A model generated the notes under the pieces. The model saw nothing but the letters and a program-made list of their open reading frames with translations, was not told the origin of the DNA and made no database searches. A DNA stretch of 28,267 bases from CANGYM01 sp044372405 (GTDB lineage: Bacteria; Pseudomonadota; Alphaproteobacteria; JAJTHO01; CANGYM01), in NCBI GenBank assembly GCA_044372405.1, contig JBILRW010000015.1, positions 1 through 28,267 on the forward strand. Direction: 5' to 3'. The position numbers were made by a program, and so were the translations under genes. Below are positions 14,458-23,056 of this stretch, piece by piece. How positions within the stretch are numbered: the stretch's first letter is position 1; each line of letters begins with the position of its first letter.

Positions 14458-15708
14458 ATGGCGCAAGCACCCCAAACTCCCGCTCCTAAAAAAGGCATTG
14501 TCGGCTGGATTGACCACCGCTTGCCCGTGTTTAGTTTCATGGATCATGAGCTAAACCAATACCCCACACCAAAAAATCTGAATATCTGGTGGAATTTTGG
14601 ATCCCTAGCCGGGATTATGCTGATGATTATGATTATCACCGGCATTTTTTTGGCCATGAATTACACGGCCAACACGGAGTTGGCCTTTAACAGTGTTGAG
14701 CGCATCATGCGCGATGTGAATGGGGGGTGGCTGATTCGCTATCTTCATATGAATGGCGCGTCCATGTTTTTTATTGTGGTCTATATCCACATTTTTCGCG
14801 GGCTTTATTATGGATCGTATAAGGCCCCCCGGGAATTGCTTTGGGCCCTGGGTGTGGCGATTTTTCTGATCATGATGGCCACGGCGTTTATGGGCTATGT
14901 TCTGCCATGGGGCCAAATGAGTTTATGGGGCGCGGAAGTCATCACAAACTTCTTTTCCGCTATTCCCCTGGTGGGGGAAGACCTGGTGCAACTGACACGG
15001 GGCAGTTTCGCCGTGGATAATCCGACGTTGACGCGTTTTTTCGCCTTACACTATTTAATGCCGTTTTTGATTGTGGGGCTGGTGATTTTGCACTTGGTTG
15101 CGCTGCATCGCTTTGGATCCAACAATCCCAAAGGCATAGACATTACCTCGCCCAAGGATAAAATTTCTTTTCATCCCTATTATACCTTAAAGGACCTGGT
15201 GGGCCTGGGTGTGTTTCTGCTGTTTTATTCTGCCTTTGTGTTTTTCGCGCCGGATTATTTGGGACACCCCGATAATTATATTCCGGCAAACCCTCTGCAA
15301 ACCCCCGCGCACATTGTGCCGGAATGGTACTTCCTGCCCTTTTATGCCATTTTGCGGGCCATTGATTTTGACATCCCGCTGATCCTTTTTACCATCAATT
15401 CAAAGCTGGCGGGTGTTTTGGCCATGTTTGCCTCGGTTTTGGTGTTGTTTTTTCTGCCGTGGCTGGATCGTCATCCGGTGCGATCTGCCCGGTTTCGTCC
15501 GTGGTATAAAATTGTTTTCTGGCTGTTTTTGGTCAATGCCATTGTTTTGGGGTATATCGGATCCCAGCCCCCCTCAGGCAATATGATCGTCATTGGCCAG
15601 GCAGCAACGGCATGGTATTTCCTGCACTTTTTTGTGCTGCTGCCGCTGCTTTCAAAATACGAGCCCGTGGCCGTGCTGCCCAAAACCCTGGATGAACCCA
15701 CAATCTAA
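14458..15708 (+). CDS. petB: Cytochrome b of the bc1 complex
   Basis: This 416-residue membrane protein holds hemes bL and bH and forms both quinone sites. Heme ligands pair as His97/His198 and His111/His212, with the usual 13-residue spacing in each helix. The Qo-site PEWY motif is at 288-291, and GYVLPWGQMSLWGA (about 146-159) forms part of the same site. Eight hydrophobic helices are expected and seen. Start ATG 14458 follows petA by 4 bp with a short AAGG ribosome site. The length indicates the alphaproteobacterial full-length form rather than the split b6/subunit IV arrangement. Confidence 0.97.
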   Translation: MAQAPQTPAPKKGIVGWIDHRLPVFSFMDHELNQYPTPKNLNIWWNFGSLAGIMLMIMIITGIFLAMNYTANTELAFNSVERIMRDVNGGWLIRYLHMNGASMFFIVVYIHIFRGLYYGSYKAPRELLWALGVAIFLIMMATAFMGYVLPWGQMSLWGAEVITNFFSAIPLVGEDLVQLTRGSFAVDNPTLTRFFALHYLMPFLIVGLVILHLVALHRFGSNNPKGIDITSPKDKISFHPYYTLKDLVGLGVFLLFYSAFVFFAPDYLGHPDNYIPANPLQTPAHIVPEWYFLPFYAILRAIDFDIPLILFTINSKLAGVLAMFASVLVLFFLPWLDRHPVRSARFRPWYKIVFWLFLVNAIVLGYIGSQPPSGNMIVIGQAATAWYFLHFFVLLPLLSKYEPVAVLPKTLDEPTI

Positions 15709-15754
15709 CCCTAACGAACGCCTTTCTCTTCCATAACCACCCCCCCCACCCCAA

Positions 15755-15773
15755 CCCTCCCCAGGGGGGAGGG
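15755..15773. repeat. C-rich/G-rich hairpin between petB and petC
   Basis: CCCTCCCC (15755-15762) pairs with GGGGAGGG (15766-15773) over a 3-base loop, within a C-rich spacer of 98 bp that separates petB from petC. A related C-rich hairpin lies at 23580-23616. It may lower petC transcription or be a dispersed repeat remnant. Confidence 0.65.
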
Positions 15774-15806
15774 AGCCCCAAAAGACCCCACCCCAAGGAC
15801 CCCCCT

Positions 15807-16559
15807 ATGCGTCTTTTCTCTCTTTTTCTTTTCCTCATCACCCTGGCTTACCCTGTGCAGGCCGCAGAGAGCATTGAAATTCCTGAGCACACCTGGACCT
15901 TTTCCGGCCCCTTTGGGAAATTTGACCAGCATCAGCTCCAACGGGGTTTTCAGGTTTACCGGGAAGTCTGCTCCACCTGCCACGGTCTGTCCCTGATTGC
16001 CTTTCGGAATCTGGCGGATTTGGGGTATAATGAGGACGAAATCAAGGCCATTGCGTCCAGCTATGAAATCAAAGACGGCCCTAACGAAACGGGCGAAATG
16101 TTCACCCGCCCGGGCCGTGCCTCTGATCATTTCCCTGACCCTTTCCCCAACCGTAAGGCCGCGGAAGCCGCCAACAACGGGGCCTATCCCCCCGATCTTT
16201 CCTTAATGACCAAGGCCCGCCACGGCGGCGCGGATTATGTGAAGGCCTTGCTCTTGGGTTATGCCGATGCCCCGGCGGGATTTGAGCTGGCGGACGGCCA
16301 ATACTACAACCGCTTTATGCCGGGCCACCGCATTGCCATGGCCGCCCCGTTGTCCGATGGCGCGGTGGAATACACGGACGGCAGCCCCAAAACCCTGGAA
16401 CAATACAGCACAGACGTATCGGCCTTCCTGACCTGGACGGCAGAACCCCATATGATTAAGCGCAAAGAAACAGGCCTGCGCGTCATGTTGTATGTGGCCC
16501 TGATGACGGTGATTTTCTATTTGAATTATCGGCTGGTGAAGCGGCGGGTGAAGGGGTAG
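15807..16559 (+). CDS. petC: Cytochrome c1 of the bc1 complex
   Basis: The 250-residue product starts with a Sec signal (MRLFSLFLFLITLAYPVQAA). Heme c is attached at CSTCH (Cys55, Cys58, His59), and PGHRIAMAAPL supplies the axial Met178. RHGGADYVKALLLGY (about 138-152) is typical of c1. A C-terminal membrane anchor covers about residues 224-241, followed by a basic tail KRRVKG. It takes electrons from the Rieske protein and gives them to soluble or bound cytochrome c. AAGGAC about 7 bases before the ATG is a fair ribosome site. Cytochrome c1 is separate from cytochrome b, unlike the fused fbcH of some relatives. Confidence 0.96.
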   Translation: MRLFSLFLFLITLAYPVQAAESIEIPEHTWTFSGPFGKFDQHQLQRGFQVYREVCSTCHGLSLIAFRNLADLGYNEDEIKAIASSYEIKDGPNETGEMFTRPGRASDHFPDPFPNRKAAEAANNGAYPPDLSLMTKARHGGADYVKALLLGYADAPAGFELADGQYYNRFMPGHRIAMAAPLSDGAVEYTDGSPKTLEQYSTDVSAFLTWTAEPHMIKRKETGLRVMLYVALMTVIFYLNYRLVKRRVKG

Positions 16560-16580
16560 CAGAGCTGTTAATTTTTGGTT

Positions 16581-16755
16581 GTCATCACGGCCAAGCGAAC
16601 GCAAGTGAGCGCTGAGCCGGGATCCAGCGCAACTGTCAAAAGGCGCAGCCTTTTGGCGACATACTCTTTAAAAACAAAGAACAAAACGCTTTGCGTTTTG
16701 GCATATGTGCTGGATACCGGATCAGCGCTCGCTGCGCTCGTTTGTCCGGTATGAC
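16581..16755. repeat. Dispersed palindromic element, copy B
   Basis: This is the second copy of the element at 4388-4563 in the same orientation, of nearly equal length, starting GTCAT and ending ATGAC. Its hairpins are GTCAAAAGGC/GCCTTTTGGC (16635-16657, loop GCA), CAAAACGC/GCGTTTTG (16682-16700) and ATACCGGA/TCCGGTAT (about 16714-16752). The left end is more decayed than in copy A. It fills half of the 341-bp gap between petC and hipB; the rest (16756-16900) is AT-rich and holds the hipB promoter. Confidence 0.88.
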
Positions 16756-16840
16756 GGACAATGAAATGGTCCTGGGGGAAGCGGATTTCTTGTTCTCTTT
16801 CTTCAATCATGGCATGTCGCGATAAAAATTGAGAGTGCCC

Positions 16841-16877
16841 TTGAAAAATAATTAACATTATAGTATTATTATAATAC
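16841..16877 (+). promoter_or_regulatory. hipBA promoter with palindromic operator candidate
   Basis: TTGAAA (16841-16846) and TATTAT (16864-16869) are 17 bases apart, and a perfect TATAAT lies at 16870-16875. A palindrome with 7-base perfect arms, GTATTAT-T-ATAATAC (16863-16877), covers the -10 region. HipB-type proteins repress their own operon by binding such sites, so this is the best operator candidate. Confidence 0.6.
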
Positions 16878-16900
16878 ATATTACCATACAAGCTAACATT

Positions 16901-17209
16901 ATGAACGCACTTTTAACCCCAGTGAAAGCACAAACCCTCCTTGCCGCATCCTTACGCGAGCGGCGGCTTGCGCTTGGTCTGACGCAGGAAGGGCTCAGCC
17001 TCCGGGCGGGCGTGCCGCTCCCCACACTACGCAAGTTTGAACAGCGCGGCGTGATATCCTTGGAATCTTTTCTCAAAGTGTTGATGGTATTAGGGGCGTT
17101 AGAGCCTGTGGTCGCAGCAGCTGCCCCTGTCCCGGTGCCGTTTGGGTCGATGGATGAACTGTTGGCTGCCCCAAAAAAGCCTGCCCGTAAGAAAGGCTGG
17201 CGCACATGA
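16901..17209 (+). CDS. hipB: HipB-like XRE-family antitoxin/regulator
   Basis: The 102-residue protein has an XRE/Cro-type helix-turn-helix at about residues 18-60 (LRERRLALGLTQEGLSLRAG, then VPLPTLRKFEQRG). An alanine/proline-rich linker and a basic tail (KKPARKKGWRT) follow. It is the first gene of a two-gene operon with hipA and overlaps it by 4 bp (ATGA). In the known E. coli system HipB represses the operon and inhibits the HipA kinase. No strong ribosome site is seen. The palindrome at 16863-16877 is its probable binding site (inference). Confidence 0.86.
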   Translation: MNALLTPVKAQTLLAASLRERRLALGLTQEGLSLRAGVPLPTLRKFEQRGVISLESFLKVLMVLGALEPVVAAAAPVPVPFGSMDELLAAPKKPARKKGWRT

Positions 17210-18468
17210 ACTATACGCCTGTAACAGCGTTGAACGTGGGGCTGGATTTTGAGGAGGAAACACGCCCCGTTGGCCGCTTGGCTTTTAAAGATGGGGTGGT
17301 CTATTTCGAGTATGACCCCCACTTTTTGGAGCGTGGGCTGGAGATTTCCCCCTTACGTCTCCCCCTTGCCCCTGGCCTCAAGACCTTTGATCGCGCGTTG
17401 TTTGAAGGGCTACCGGGCGTGTTTAACGACAGTTTGCCCGATGGCTGGGGGCGGTTATTACTGGATCGCGCCCTTAAGCAAAAGGGGATATTGCCCCAAG
17501 CCCTCAGCCCCCTTGATCGGCTGGCACAGGTAGGAAAGCACGGCATGGGCGCCCTTGTGTATGAACCTGATGATAGCGACGCGCCAAAAACCCCTGGCGC
17601 ACCGCTTGATCTGGATAGGCTGGCGGAAGACACCACGCGCATTTTGGAAGAACGCCCGCTGCTGGGCAATCCGCAAGATGTGTTGCAGGAATTATTGTCA
17701 TTAGGCGGCTCCTCCGCAGGGGCACGCCCCAAGGCAATGATTGGCGTGGACGCTGCGCGCCAGCGTATTGTGCACGGCACATCGGCTCTACCAGACGATT
17801 TTGAAGCATGGCTGGTGAAATTTCCCAGCAGCAGCAGCGACGGGAGGGACGCCGGCGCGACGGAATACGTCTATGCCCTGATGGCCCGGCAGGCAGGAAT
17901 TCATATGATGGACACGCACCTGTTCCCCGCCAAAACGGGGGCAGGCTATTTTGCCAGCAAGCGCTTTGACAGACATGGCACCAAGCGTCTGCACGTACAC
18001 ACGGCGTGCGGCTTGCTGCATTCCGATTTTCGCGTGCCCGCGCTGGATTATGATGATTTGCTATCTCTCACCCTGCGCCTAACGGGGGACATGCGCGAGA
18101 TCGAAAAAATGTACCGCATCGCTGTGTTTAATGTTGCCGCCCACAACCGCGATGACCACGGCAAGAATGTTTCGTTTTTAATGGATGACGCGGGGGTGTG
18201 GACGCTTGCCCCTGCCTATGACCTGACATTTTCCAGCGGCCCAAGCGGTGAGCACAGCACGATGGTCTTAGGCGAAGGCAAAAATCCTAGTCTCGATCAT
18301 TTGCAAGCCCTTGGAAAACAGGCTGGCCTGCCGCATAAACGTGTGATCGAGATTCTGAAGAAAACCTTAGACGCCCTGAGCCAATGGCCACAGCGTGCAA
18401 GGCAATATGGTGTGCATATGAGCACGATCAAGGATATCCAAAAACGCTTCTTGATTGGACACGATTAA
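17206..18468 (+). CDS. hipA: HipA-family serine/threonine kinase toxin
   Basis: The 420-residue protein is a full-length HipA. An N-terminal subdomain (FNDSLPDGWGRLLLDRAL, 73-90) is followed by the P-loop-like LGGSSAGARPKAMIG (166-180), which contains the autophosphorylation-type serine. The catalytic loop is HNRDDHGKN (313-321) and the metal-binding Asp339 is in APAYDL (335-340). E. coli HipA phosphorylates glutamyl-tRNA synthetase and induces persistence; the target here is unknown. It is coupled to hipB by a 4-bp overlap and ends in a clear terminator. All key residues are present, so the kinase looks intact. The module lies beside a dispersed repeat and between unrelated core operons, which fits acquisition by transfer. 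Confidence 0.92.
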   Translation: MNYTPVTALNVGLDFEEETRPVGRLAFKDGVVYFEYDPHFLERGLEISPLRLPLAPGLKTFDRALFEGLPGVFNDSLPDGWGRLLLDRALKQKGILPQALSPLDRLAQVGKHGMGALVYEPDDSDAPKTPGAPLDLDRLAEDTTRILEERPLLGNPQDVLQELLSLGGSSAGARPKAMIGVDAARQRIVHGTSALPDDFEAWLVKFPSSSSDGRDAGATEYVYALMARQAGIHMMDTHLFPAKTGAGYFASKRFDRHGTKRLHVHTACGLLHSDFRVPALDYDDLLSLTLRLTGDMREIEKMYRIAVFNVAAHNRDDHGKNVSFLMDDAGVWTLAPAYDLTFSSGPSGEHSTMVLGEGKNPSLDHLQALGKQAGLPHKRVIEILKKTLDALSQWPQRARQYGVHMSTIKDIQKRFLIGHD

Positions 18469-18500
18469 ACACTCCCGAACAGATAGAATTTCATGTCTTT

Positions 18501-18519
18501 GCCCCCGCAAGGGGCTTTT
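18501..18519 (+). terminator. Rho-independent terminator after hipA
   Basis: GCCCC (18501-18505) pairs with GGGGC (18511-18515) around CGCAA and is followed by TTTT. It is 33 bp after the hipA stop and just before the end of the convergent pstB gene. Confidence 0.6.
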
Positions 18520-18532
18520 CCATCTCCCCCCT

Positions 18533-19291
18533 TCACCCGAACCGCCCGGTAATATACCCTTGGGTGCGTTCGTTTTTGGGGTTGGTGAACAGGACATCCG
18601 TGGGGCCGACTTCAATCATTTTCCCTAGGTGGAAAAAGGCTGTTGTTTGTGACACGCGGGCCGCCTGTTGCATGGAATGGGTGACGATAATAATGGTGTA
18701 GTTGGCCTTCAGATCATCAATCAACTCTTCGATCTTGGCGGTGGCGATGGGGTCCAGGGCAGAGCAGGGCTCGTCCATCAAAATGACCTCGGGGCTGATG
18801 GCAATGCTGCGCGCGATGCACAATCGTTGCTGCTGGCCACCAGACAGACTGGTGCCTTCGGTGTGCAGGCGGTCTTTGACCTCCAGCCACAGGCCGGCCT
18901 TTTTCAGGCTTTCCACCACGATGTCTTCCAAATCGGCCTTGGTTTTGGCCATGCCATGAATGCGGGGGCCGTACGCGACATTATCAAAAATGGACTTGGG
19001 GAAGGGATTGGGTTTTTGAAACACCATCCCCACACGCGCCCGCAGCATCACGGTGTCCACACTGGGGGCGTAGATATTTTGTCCATCCAGCAGAATGGAT
19101 CCGCGCACGACGCAGCCCTCCACCACATCATTCATACGGTTCAGGCAACGTAAAAAGGTTGATTTTCCACAGCCCGAGGGCCCAATTAAGGCCGTGACGT
19201 GCCGCGCCGGGATGCTGAGGGAAATATCATACAGCGCCTGGGTTTGGCCGTAAAACACCGAAACGGCGTGGGCTTCCATCTTTTTGTCCAT
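18533..19291 (-). CDS. pstB: Phosphate ABC transporter ATP-binding protein
   Basis: PstB is the cytoplasmic ATPase of the high-affinity phosphate transporter. Walker A GPSGCGKST, the Q-loop VFQKPNPFP, signature LSGGQQQR, Walker B VILMDEP and the switch-histidine THS are all present. The ATG at 19291 (252 residues) is preferred for its AGGA ribosome site 8 bases upstream. An ATG at 19309 (258 residues), one base after the pstA stop, is also possible. It is the last gene of pstS-pstC-pstA-pstB. phoU, which often follows, is absent: the next gene is convergent hipA. Confidence 0.95.
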   Translation of the reverse strand: MDKKMEAHAVSVFYGQTQALYDISLSIPARHVTALIGPSGCGKSTFLRCLNRMNDVVEGCVVRGSILLDGQNIYAPSVDTVMLRARVGMVFQKPNPFPKSIFDNVAYGPRIHGMAKTKADLEDIVVESLKKAGLWLEVKDRLHTEGTSLSGGQQQRLCIARSIAISPEVILMDEPCSALDPIATAKIEELIDDLKANYTIIIVTHSMQQAARVSQTTAFFHLGKMIEVGPTDVLFTNPKNERTQGYITGRFG

Positions 19292-19310
19292 GGGGGATTC
19301 CTGATGCATG

Positions 19311-20507
19311 TTAAGACCACGTTTTCTGATGTTTATGCCGCAAAATAATCGCCAGCGCATTCATAATCAATAAAAAAACCAGCAGCACCAAAATCGCCCC
19401 GGCGGTTTTTTCGGCAAAGGCACGTTCGGCACTTTCCGACCATAAAAAAATCTGCACGGGTAACGTCGTCGCTGCATCGGTAATCCCGCCCGGCACATCC
19501 ACAATAAAGGCCACCATGCCAATGAGCAGCAGCGGCGCCGTTTCCCCCAAAATATGCGCCATGGAGAGAATCGATCCCGTCATAATCCCAGGGATCGAAT
19601 ACGGCACCACATGATGAAACACCATCTGCGTTTTGGATGCCCCCATAGCCAAAGCCGCCATGCGAATACTGGTGGGAACGGATTTTAACGCCGCCGTTGT
19701 GGCAATGACCAGGGTGGGCAAAATAATCAAAGCCAAAACAGCCCCCCCCACCAAGGGGGTTGAGCGCGGCCAACCAAAAAACTGAATAAACAGGGACAGC
19801 CCCAGCAATCCAAACACAATGGACGGCACCGCCGCCAGATTGTTAATGTTAATTTCCACCCACGTGCGCCAGGCCGAGGGCTTGGCATATTCCGTTAAGT
19901 AAATCGCCGTCATGACCCCCACCGGAAAGGCCAACAGAAACGCCGTTGCCAGGGTCAATAGCGACCCCATCAGCGCACTGTAAATCCCCACCAACTCCGG
20001 TTCCCTGGAATCGCCACCGGTAAAAAAGGTGGTGTTTAGGCTTCGGCGCACCACGCCCAGGGCCTTCAGATCACTGAGGATTTTCCGCTGCTCCGTTTTC
20101 AGCGGGCTTTCCTGGTAGCTATGTTTTAAAAACATATCGGCATCATCGGACAGCGTCAAACGCAGGGGCCCTTGGGAGGATTGTTTCAGCCACAACGCCA
20201 ACTGAGGGCCAGCATCGGCACTAAACAGCCGAATCACGTCTTGTTTGGAAGACACAGGCGTTTGTAAAAACGACGTAATGATGGACACCACCGCGGCGCG
20301 ATCACTGGAGGGCAGATTGGGGGGGATATCTTCGGCCTGAATTTCAATGCTATAGGAAACAAACGCGCCCCAGCCTTGGCCAACCAGAGACGACAGTAAG
20401 GTCAGCAATGCCAAAACGGCAAAGATAACAGATCCCAGGGCCAAACGGCGAAACAAACGATCCCGCCGGTGACGACGGGAAAAGGCACGGTTTTTTTGAT
20501 CAATCAT
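19311..20507 (-). CDS. pstA: Phosphate ABC transporter permease PstA
   Basis: This 398-residue permease is longer than E. coli PstA (about 296). After a basic N-terminus and one membrane helix (about 23-45) comes a soluble insert of about 120 residues (about 50-170), as in the DUF3333-bearing PstA of alphaproteobacteria. The MetI-like permease domain follows, with the coupling loop AALAMGASKTQMVFHHVVP and PSIVFGLLGL. It forms the membrane channel with PstC. Its ATG overlaps the pstC stop by 8 bp, indicating translational coupling. Confidence 0.94.
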   Translation of the reverse strand: MIDQKNRAFSRRHRRDRLFRRLALGSVIFAVLALLTLLSSLVGQGWGAFVSYSIEIQAEDIPPNLPSSDRAAVVSIITSFLQTPVSSKQDVIRLFSADAGPQLALWLKQSSQGPLRLTLSDDADMFLKHSYQESPLKTEQRKILSDLKALGVVRRSLNTTFFTGGDSREPELVGIYSALMGSLLTLATAFLLAFPVGVMTAIYLTEYAKPSAWRTWVEININNLAAVPSIVFGLLGLSLFIQFFGWPRSTPLVGGAVLALIILPTLVIATTAALKSVPTSIRMAALAMGASKTQMVFHHVVPYSIPGIMTGSILSMAHILGETAPLLLIGMVAFIVDVPGGITDAATTLPVQIFLWSESAERAFAEKTAGAILVLLVFLLIMNALAIILRHKHQKTWS

Positions 20508-21723
20508 AACGGGCTCGGTACGCTTTAATCCGGTTCATGGCCATAATGTTCATGACCAGCGTGATAAAAAACAACACAAACCCCAGGGCGTAGGCCGATA
20601 AGGTTTTTGGGTTATCAAACTCTTGATCCCCGATGAGCAATTTTACAATTTGCACCGTGACGGTAGTGACGGGCTCTAACGGATTAAAGGTCAAATTGGC
20701 GGCAATCCCCGCCGCCATGACCACAATCATGGTTTCCCCCACGGCCCGGGAAAAGGCCAGAATAAAGGCACTGATGACCCCGGGCAGGGCCGCCGGCAGC
20801 ACAACACCCGTGATCATTTCCTGGGATGTGGCCCCCAATCCCAGCGCCCCCTCTTTTAAACGCTTGGGCACAGCGGAAAGAACATCATCACACAGCGAGG
20901 ACACCAGCGGAATAATCATCACCCCCATGACGCCGCCGGCCACCAGGGCACTTTCCGTCATAATATCCAGCCCCCAAAAAACCCCAAAATCCCGAACCAT
21001 GGGGGCAATGACCGCCACGGCAAAAAAACCATAAACCACGGTGGGAATGCCGGAAAGAATTTCCAGTAAAGGCTTTAACCAAAACCGTTGACGATAAGTG
21101 GCATATTGACTGAGGAAAATGGCGGAAAACAACCCCACGGGCAGGGCAATGCTGAGTGCAATCACCGTCATCATCAGGGTCCCTGTGAAAAGAGGAATGG
21201 CCCCGAAACTGCCCGAGCTGCCCACTTGATCGGCACGCAGCGCCAGCTGCGGGCTCCAGTGCGTTCCAAACAAAAAATCCCACGGGGAAACCAGGCGGAA
21301 AAAGGCCATGGCCTCAAACGTCAAGGAAAAAATAATGGCCCCTGTGGTCAAAATGGCCACCACAGAGGATAGACGTAACAGGGTGATAATCATCCCCTCC
21401 CCAATCATGCGGGCATGACAGGTAGGCGTTAAATAACGGGCGCAGAGGCCCCACCCCGTCACCAGGACCGCCACCGAAAGCCACGACCCCAACAGAATGG
21501 GTGATGACAACAAAAGCCACGCCAATAATCCAAATCCCGTGAGCACCAAAGCATTCAGCCAGGCCACCTGCCCCCAGCGGGCGGTATGATCCAGCGAGGG
21601 CGAAGAAGCCTTGATCCCCACGGACCCAGTTTTCTCGCCCCGGGGAAAAATGCCTCGCAGGGCCCACAAACGCTGCCCCAGAAACACCAGGCCCAAACCC
21701 AACAAAAGGGAGGGTGTGATCAT
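20500..21723 (-). CDS. pstC: Phosphate ABC transporter permease PstC
   Basis: The 407-residue product has an N-terminal extension with extra membrane helices (about 1-20, 55-75, 78-97) ahead of the usual PstC core, which gives a length well above E. coli PstC (319). The core shows IPTVVYGFFAVAVIAP, the coupling loop EGALGLGATSQEMITGVVLP and SRAVGETMIVVMAAG. It pairs with PstA. AAGGAAG lies about 8 bases before the ATG at 21723, 27 bp after the pstS stop. The long form is common in alphaproteobacteria. Confidence 0.94.
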   Translation of the reverse strand: MITPSLLLGLGLVFLGQRLWALRGIFPRGEKTGSVGIKASSPSLDHTARWGQVAWLNALVLTGFGLLAWLLLSSPILLGSWLSVAVLVTGWGLCARYLTPTCHARMIGEGMIITLLRLSSVVAILTTGAIIFSLTFEAMAFFRLVSPWDFLFGTHWSPQLALRADQVGSSGSFGAIPLFTGTLMMTVIALSIALPVGLFSAIFLSQYATYRQRFWLKPLLEILSGIPTVVYGFFAVAVIAPMVRDFGVFWGLDIMTESALVAGGVMGVMIIPLVSSLCDDVLSAVPKRLKEGALGLGATSQEMITGVVLPAALPGVISAFILAFSRAVGETMIVVMAAGIAANLTFNPLEPVTTVTVQIVKLLIGDQEFDNPKTLSAYALGFVLFFITLVMNIMAMNRIKAYRARYD

Positions 21724-21750
21724 GGGGCGCTTCCTTTAAGATTTATGGGG

Positions 21751-22869
21751 TTAAGGCTTGGGCGCCGTGGCACCCTCGTCCACCGCAGGCGCAGGCGCAG
21801 AAAACGTCAGGGCCTGCAAAATTTCAACCTTTTGGCGCTCAATGTTTTGTTGAACGGCGGGCAGGGGGATCAGTCCCTTTTCAACCATGATACCCAAATC
21901 GCCCACGGCATCATCCGATACCAGCAGTGTGGCAAATTCTTTCAGGCCCGGCACCAGCGGAATGTGGGCTTTTTTAACATAAACAAACAACGACCGGGAA
22001 ATAGGGTACTGGGCGCTGGAAATGGTGTCAATGGTGGGTTGTTGACCATCCACGGATACGGCCTTAATCCGGTCCGCATTCTGCTCTAAAAAGCTATACC
22101 CAAACAGACCCAGGGCATCGGCATTGACCTCTAACCGCTGGATAATCAAATTATCGTTTTCGCCGGCCTCAATATACCGGCCATCTTCCCGCATGGTTTC
22201 ACAGGCCGCTTTCACGTCGGCTTCGGTGAGGCTCTTGGGCAGAGATGCTTTTTCACAACCGGCCTCCATCACCATTTCCACAAAAGCATCCCGCGTGCCC
22301 GATGTGGTGGGCGGGCCGTAAACCGTAATGGGGCGCACCGGCAAATCCGGGCGAACATCAGACCAGTTTTGATAGGGGTTGGGGACCAGCTTTCCGTTCA
22401 GAACAACTTTGGCCGCCAGCGCCCGCTGAAGATCACTTTTGGAAATACTCAAATCCTTGGCGGCTTTGGACTGACCCACGACAATGCCGTCAAAGCCGAT
22501 TTTCAGTTCCATCACCTCAGTGACACCATTGCTGGCACAAAGGGCTTTTTCACTGTCTTTAACCGGACGAGAGGCATTGACCACATCCGGCGATGACAAA
22601 TCCACCCCCGCGCAAAACAGTTTAAAGCCCGATCCGGTGCCTGTCGCTTCAACAATAGGGGTTTTAAAGGCCTTGTCGCGCCCGAATTGTTCCGCTGCGG
22701 CCGTGACAAAAGGATACACGCTGGAGGATCCCATGATGTGAATCGACTGGGCGGGGGCGGCTTTTTCAGCGGGAGCGGCGGGGGCGGGTTTCGCTTTGGG
22801 GGCAGCCGCCAGAGACGATCCCTGAAAAATAACCATTAACATCAGAACATAAAAACCAACGTGACGCAT
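21751..22869 (-). CDS. pstS: Periplasmic phosphate-binding protein
   Basis: PstS captures phosphate in the periplasm for PstCAB. From ATG 22869 the product has 372 residues: a Sec signal (MRHVGFYVLMLMVIFQGSSLAAA), an Ala/Pro/Lys linker, then IMGSSSVYPFVTAAAEQF, EATGTGSGFKLFC and YGPPTTSGTRDAF, which carry phosphate-contacting Ser, Thr and Arg residues. AAGGA lies 9 bases before this ATG; the frame stays open to 23028 but without a signal at its start. Phosphate starvation control by PhoB is usual, yet I found no convincing pho box in the 22870-23004 upstream region. Confidence 0.94.
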   Translation of the reverse strand: MRHVGFYVLMLMVIFQGSSLAAAPKAKPAPAAPAEKAAPAQSIHIMGSSSVYPFVTAAAEQFGRDKAFKTPIVEATGTGSGFKLFCAGVDLSSPDVVNASRPVKDSEKALCASNGVTEVMELKIGFDGIVVGQSKAAKDLSISKSDLQRALAAKVVLNGKLVPNPYQNWSDVRPDLPVRPITVYGPPTTSGTRDAFVEMVMEAGCEKASLPKSLTEADVKAACETMREDGRYIEAGENDNLIIQRLEVNADALGLFGYSFLEQNADRIKAVSVDGQQPTIDTISSAQYPISRSLFVYVKKAHIPLVPGLKEFATLLVSDDAVGDLGIMVEKGLIPLPAVQQNIERQKVEILQALTFSAPAPAVDEGATAPKP

Positions 22870-23004
22870 GGGAAGAAATCCTTTCATTGCCATCATAAAA
22901 ACCATGACTTTTTTATCAGGGAATCGGTCTGAAAAAGCAAGGATGTTTATGGCACTCAAAAATCTTCTTGCACCCTGACCCAAAAGACAATAAGGTGTTT
23001 TTCG

Positions 23005-23036
23005 AAAGTGGGGCAGCTTCTGTCCCACTTTTTTTT
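23005..23036 (+). terminator. Strong intrinsic terminator just before rimP
   Basis: AAAGTGGGGCAG (23005-23016) pairs along all 12 positions (one G-T) with CTGTCCCACTTT (23020-23031) over a CTT loop, followed by five more T residues. It has textbook form on the + strand and ends 20 bases before the rimP ATG. No + strand gene precedes it (pstS is divergent), so it may end a small RNA or act as an attenuator. Confidence 0.8.
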
Positions 23037-23056
23037 ATGTTTTGTTGATCCCTTGT

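Noticed and set aside
22870..23004. Pho box upstream of pstS
   Set aside because: Only scattered TGTC/GTCA-like pieces are seen; no pair of TGTCA-type half-sites at the proper spacing was found.
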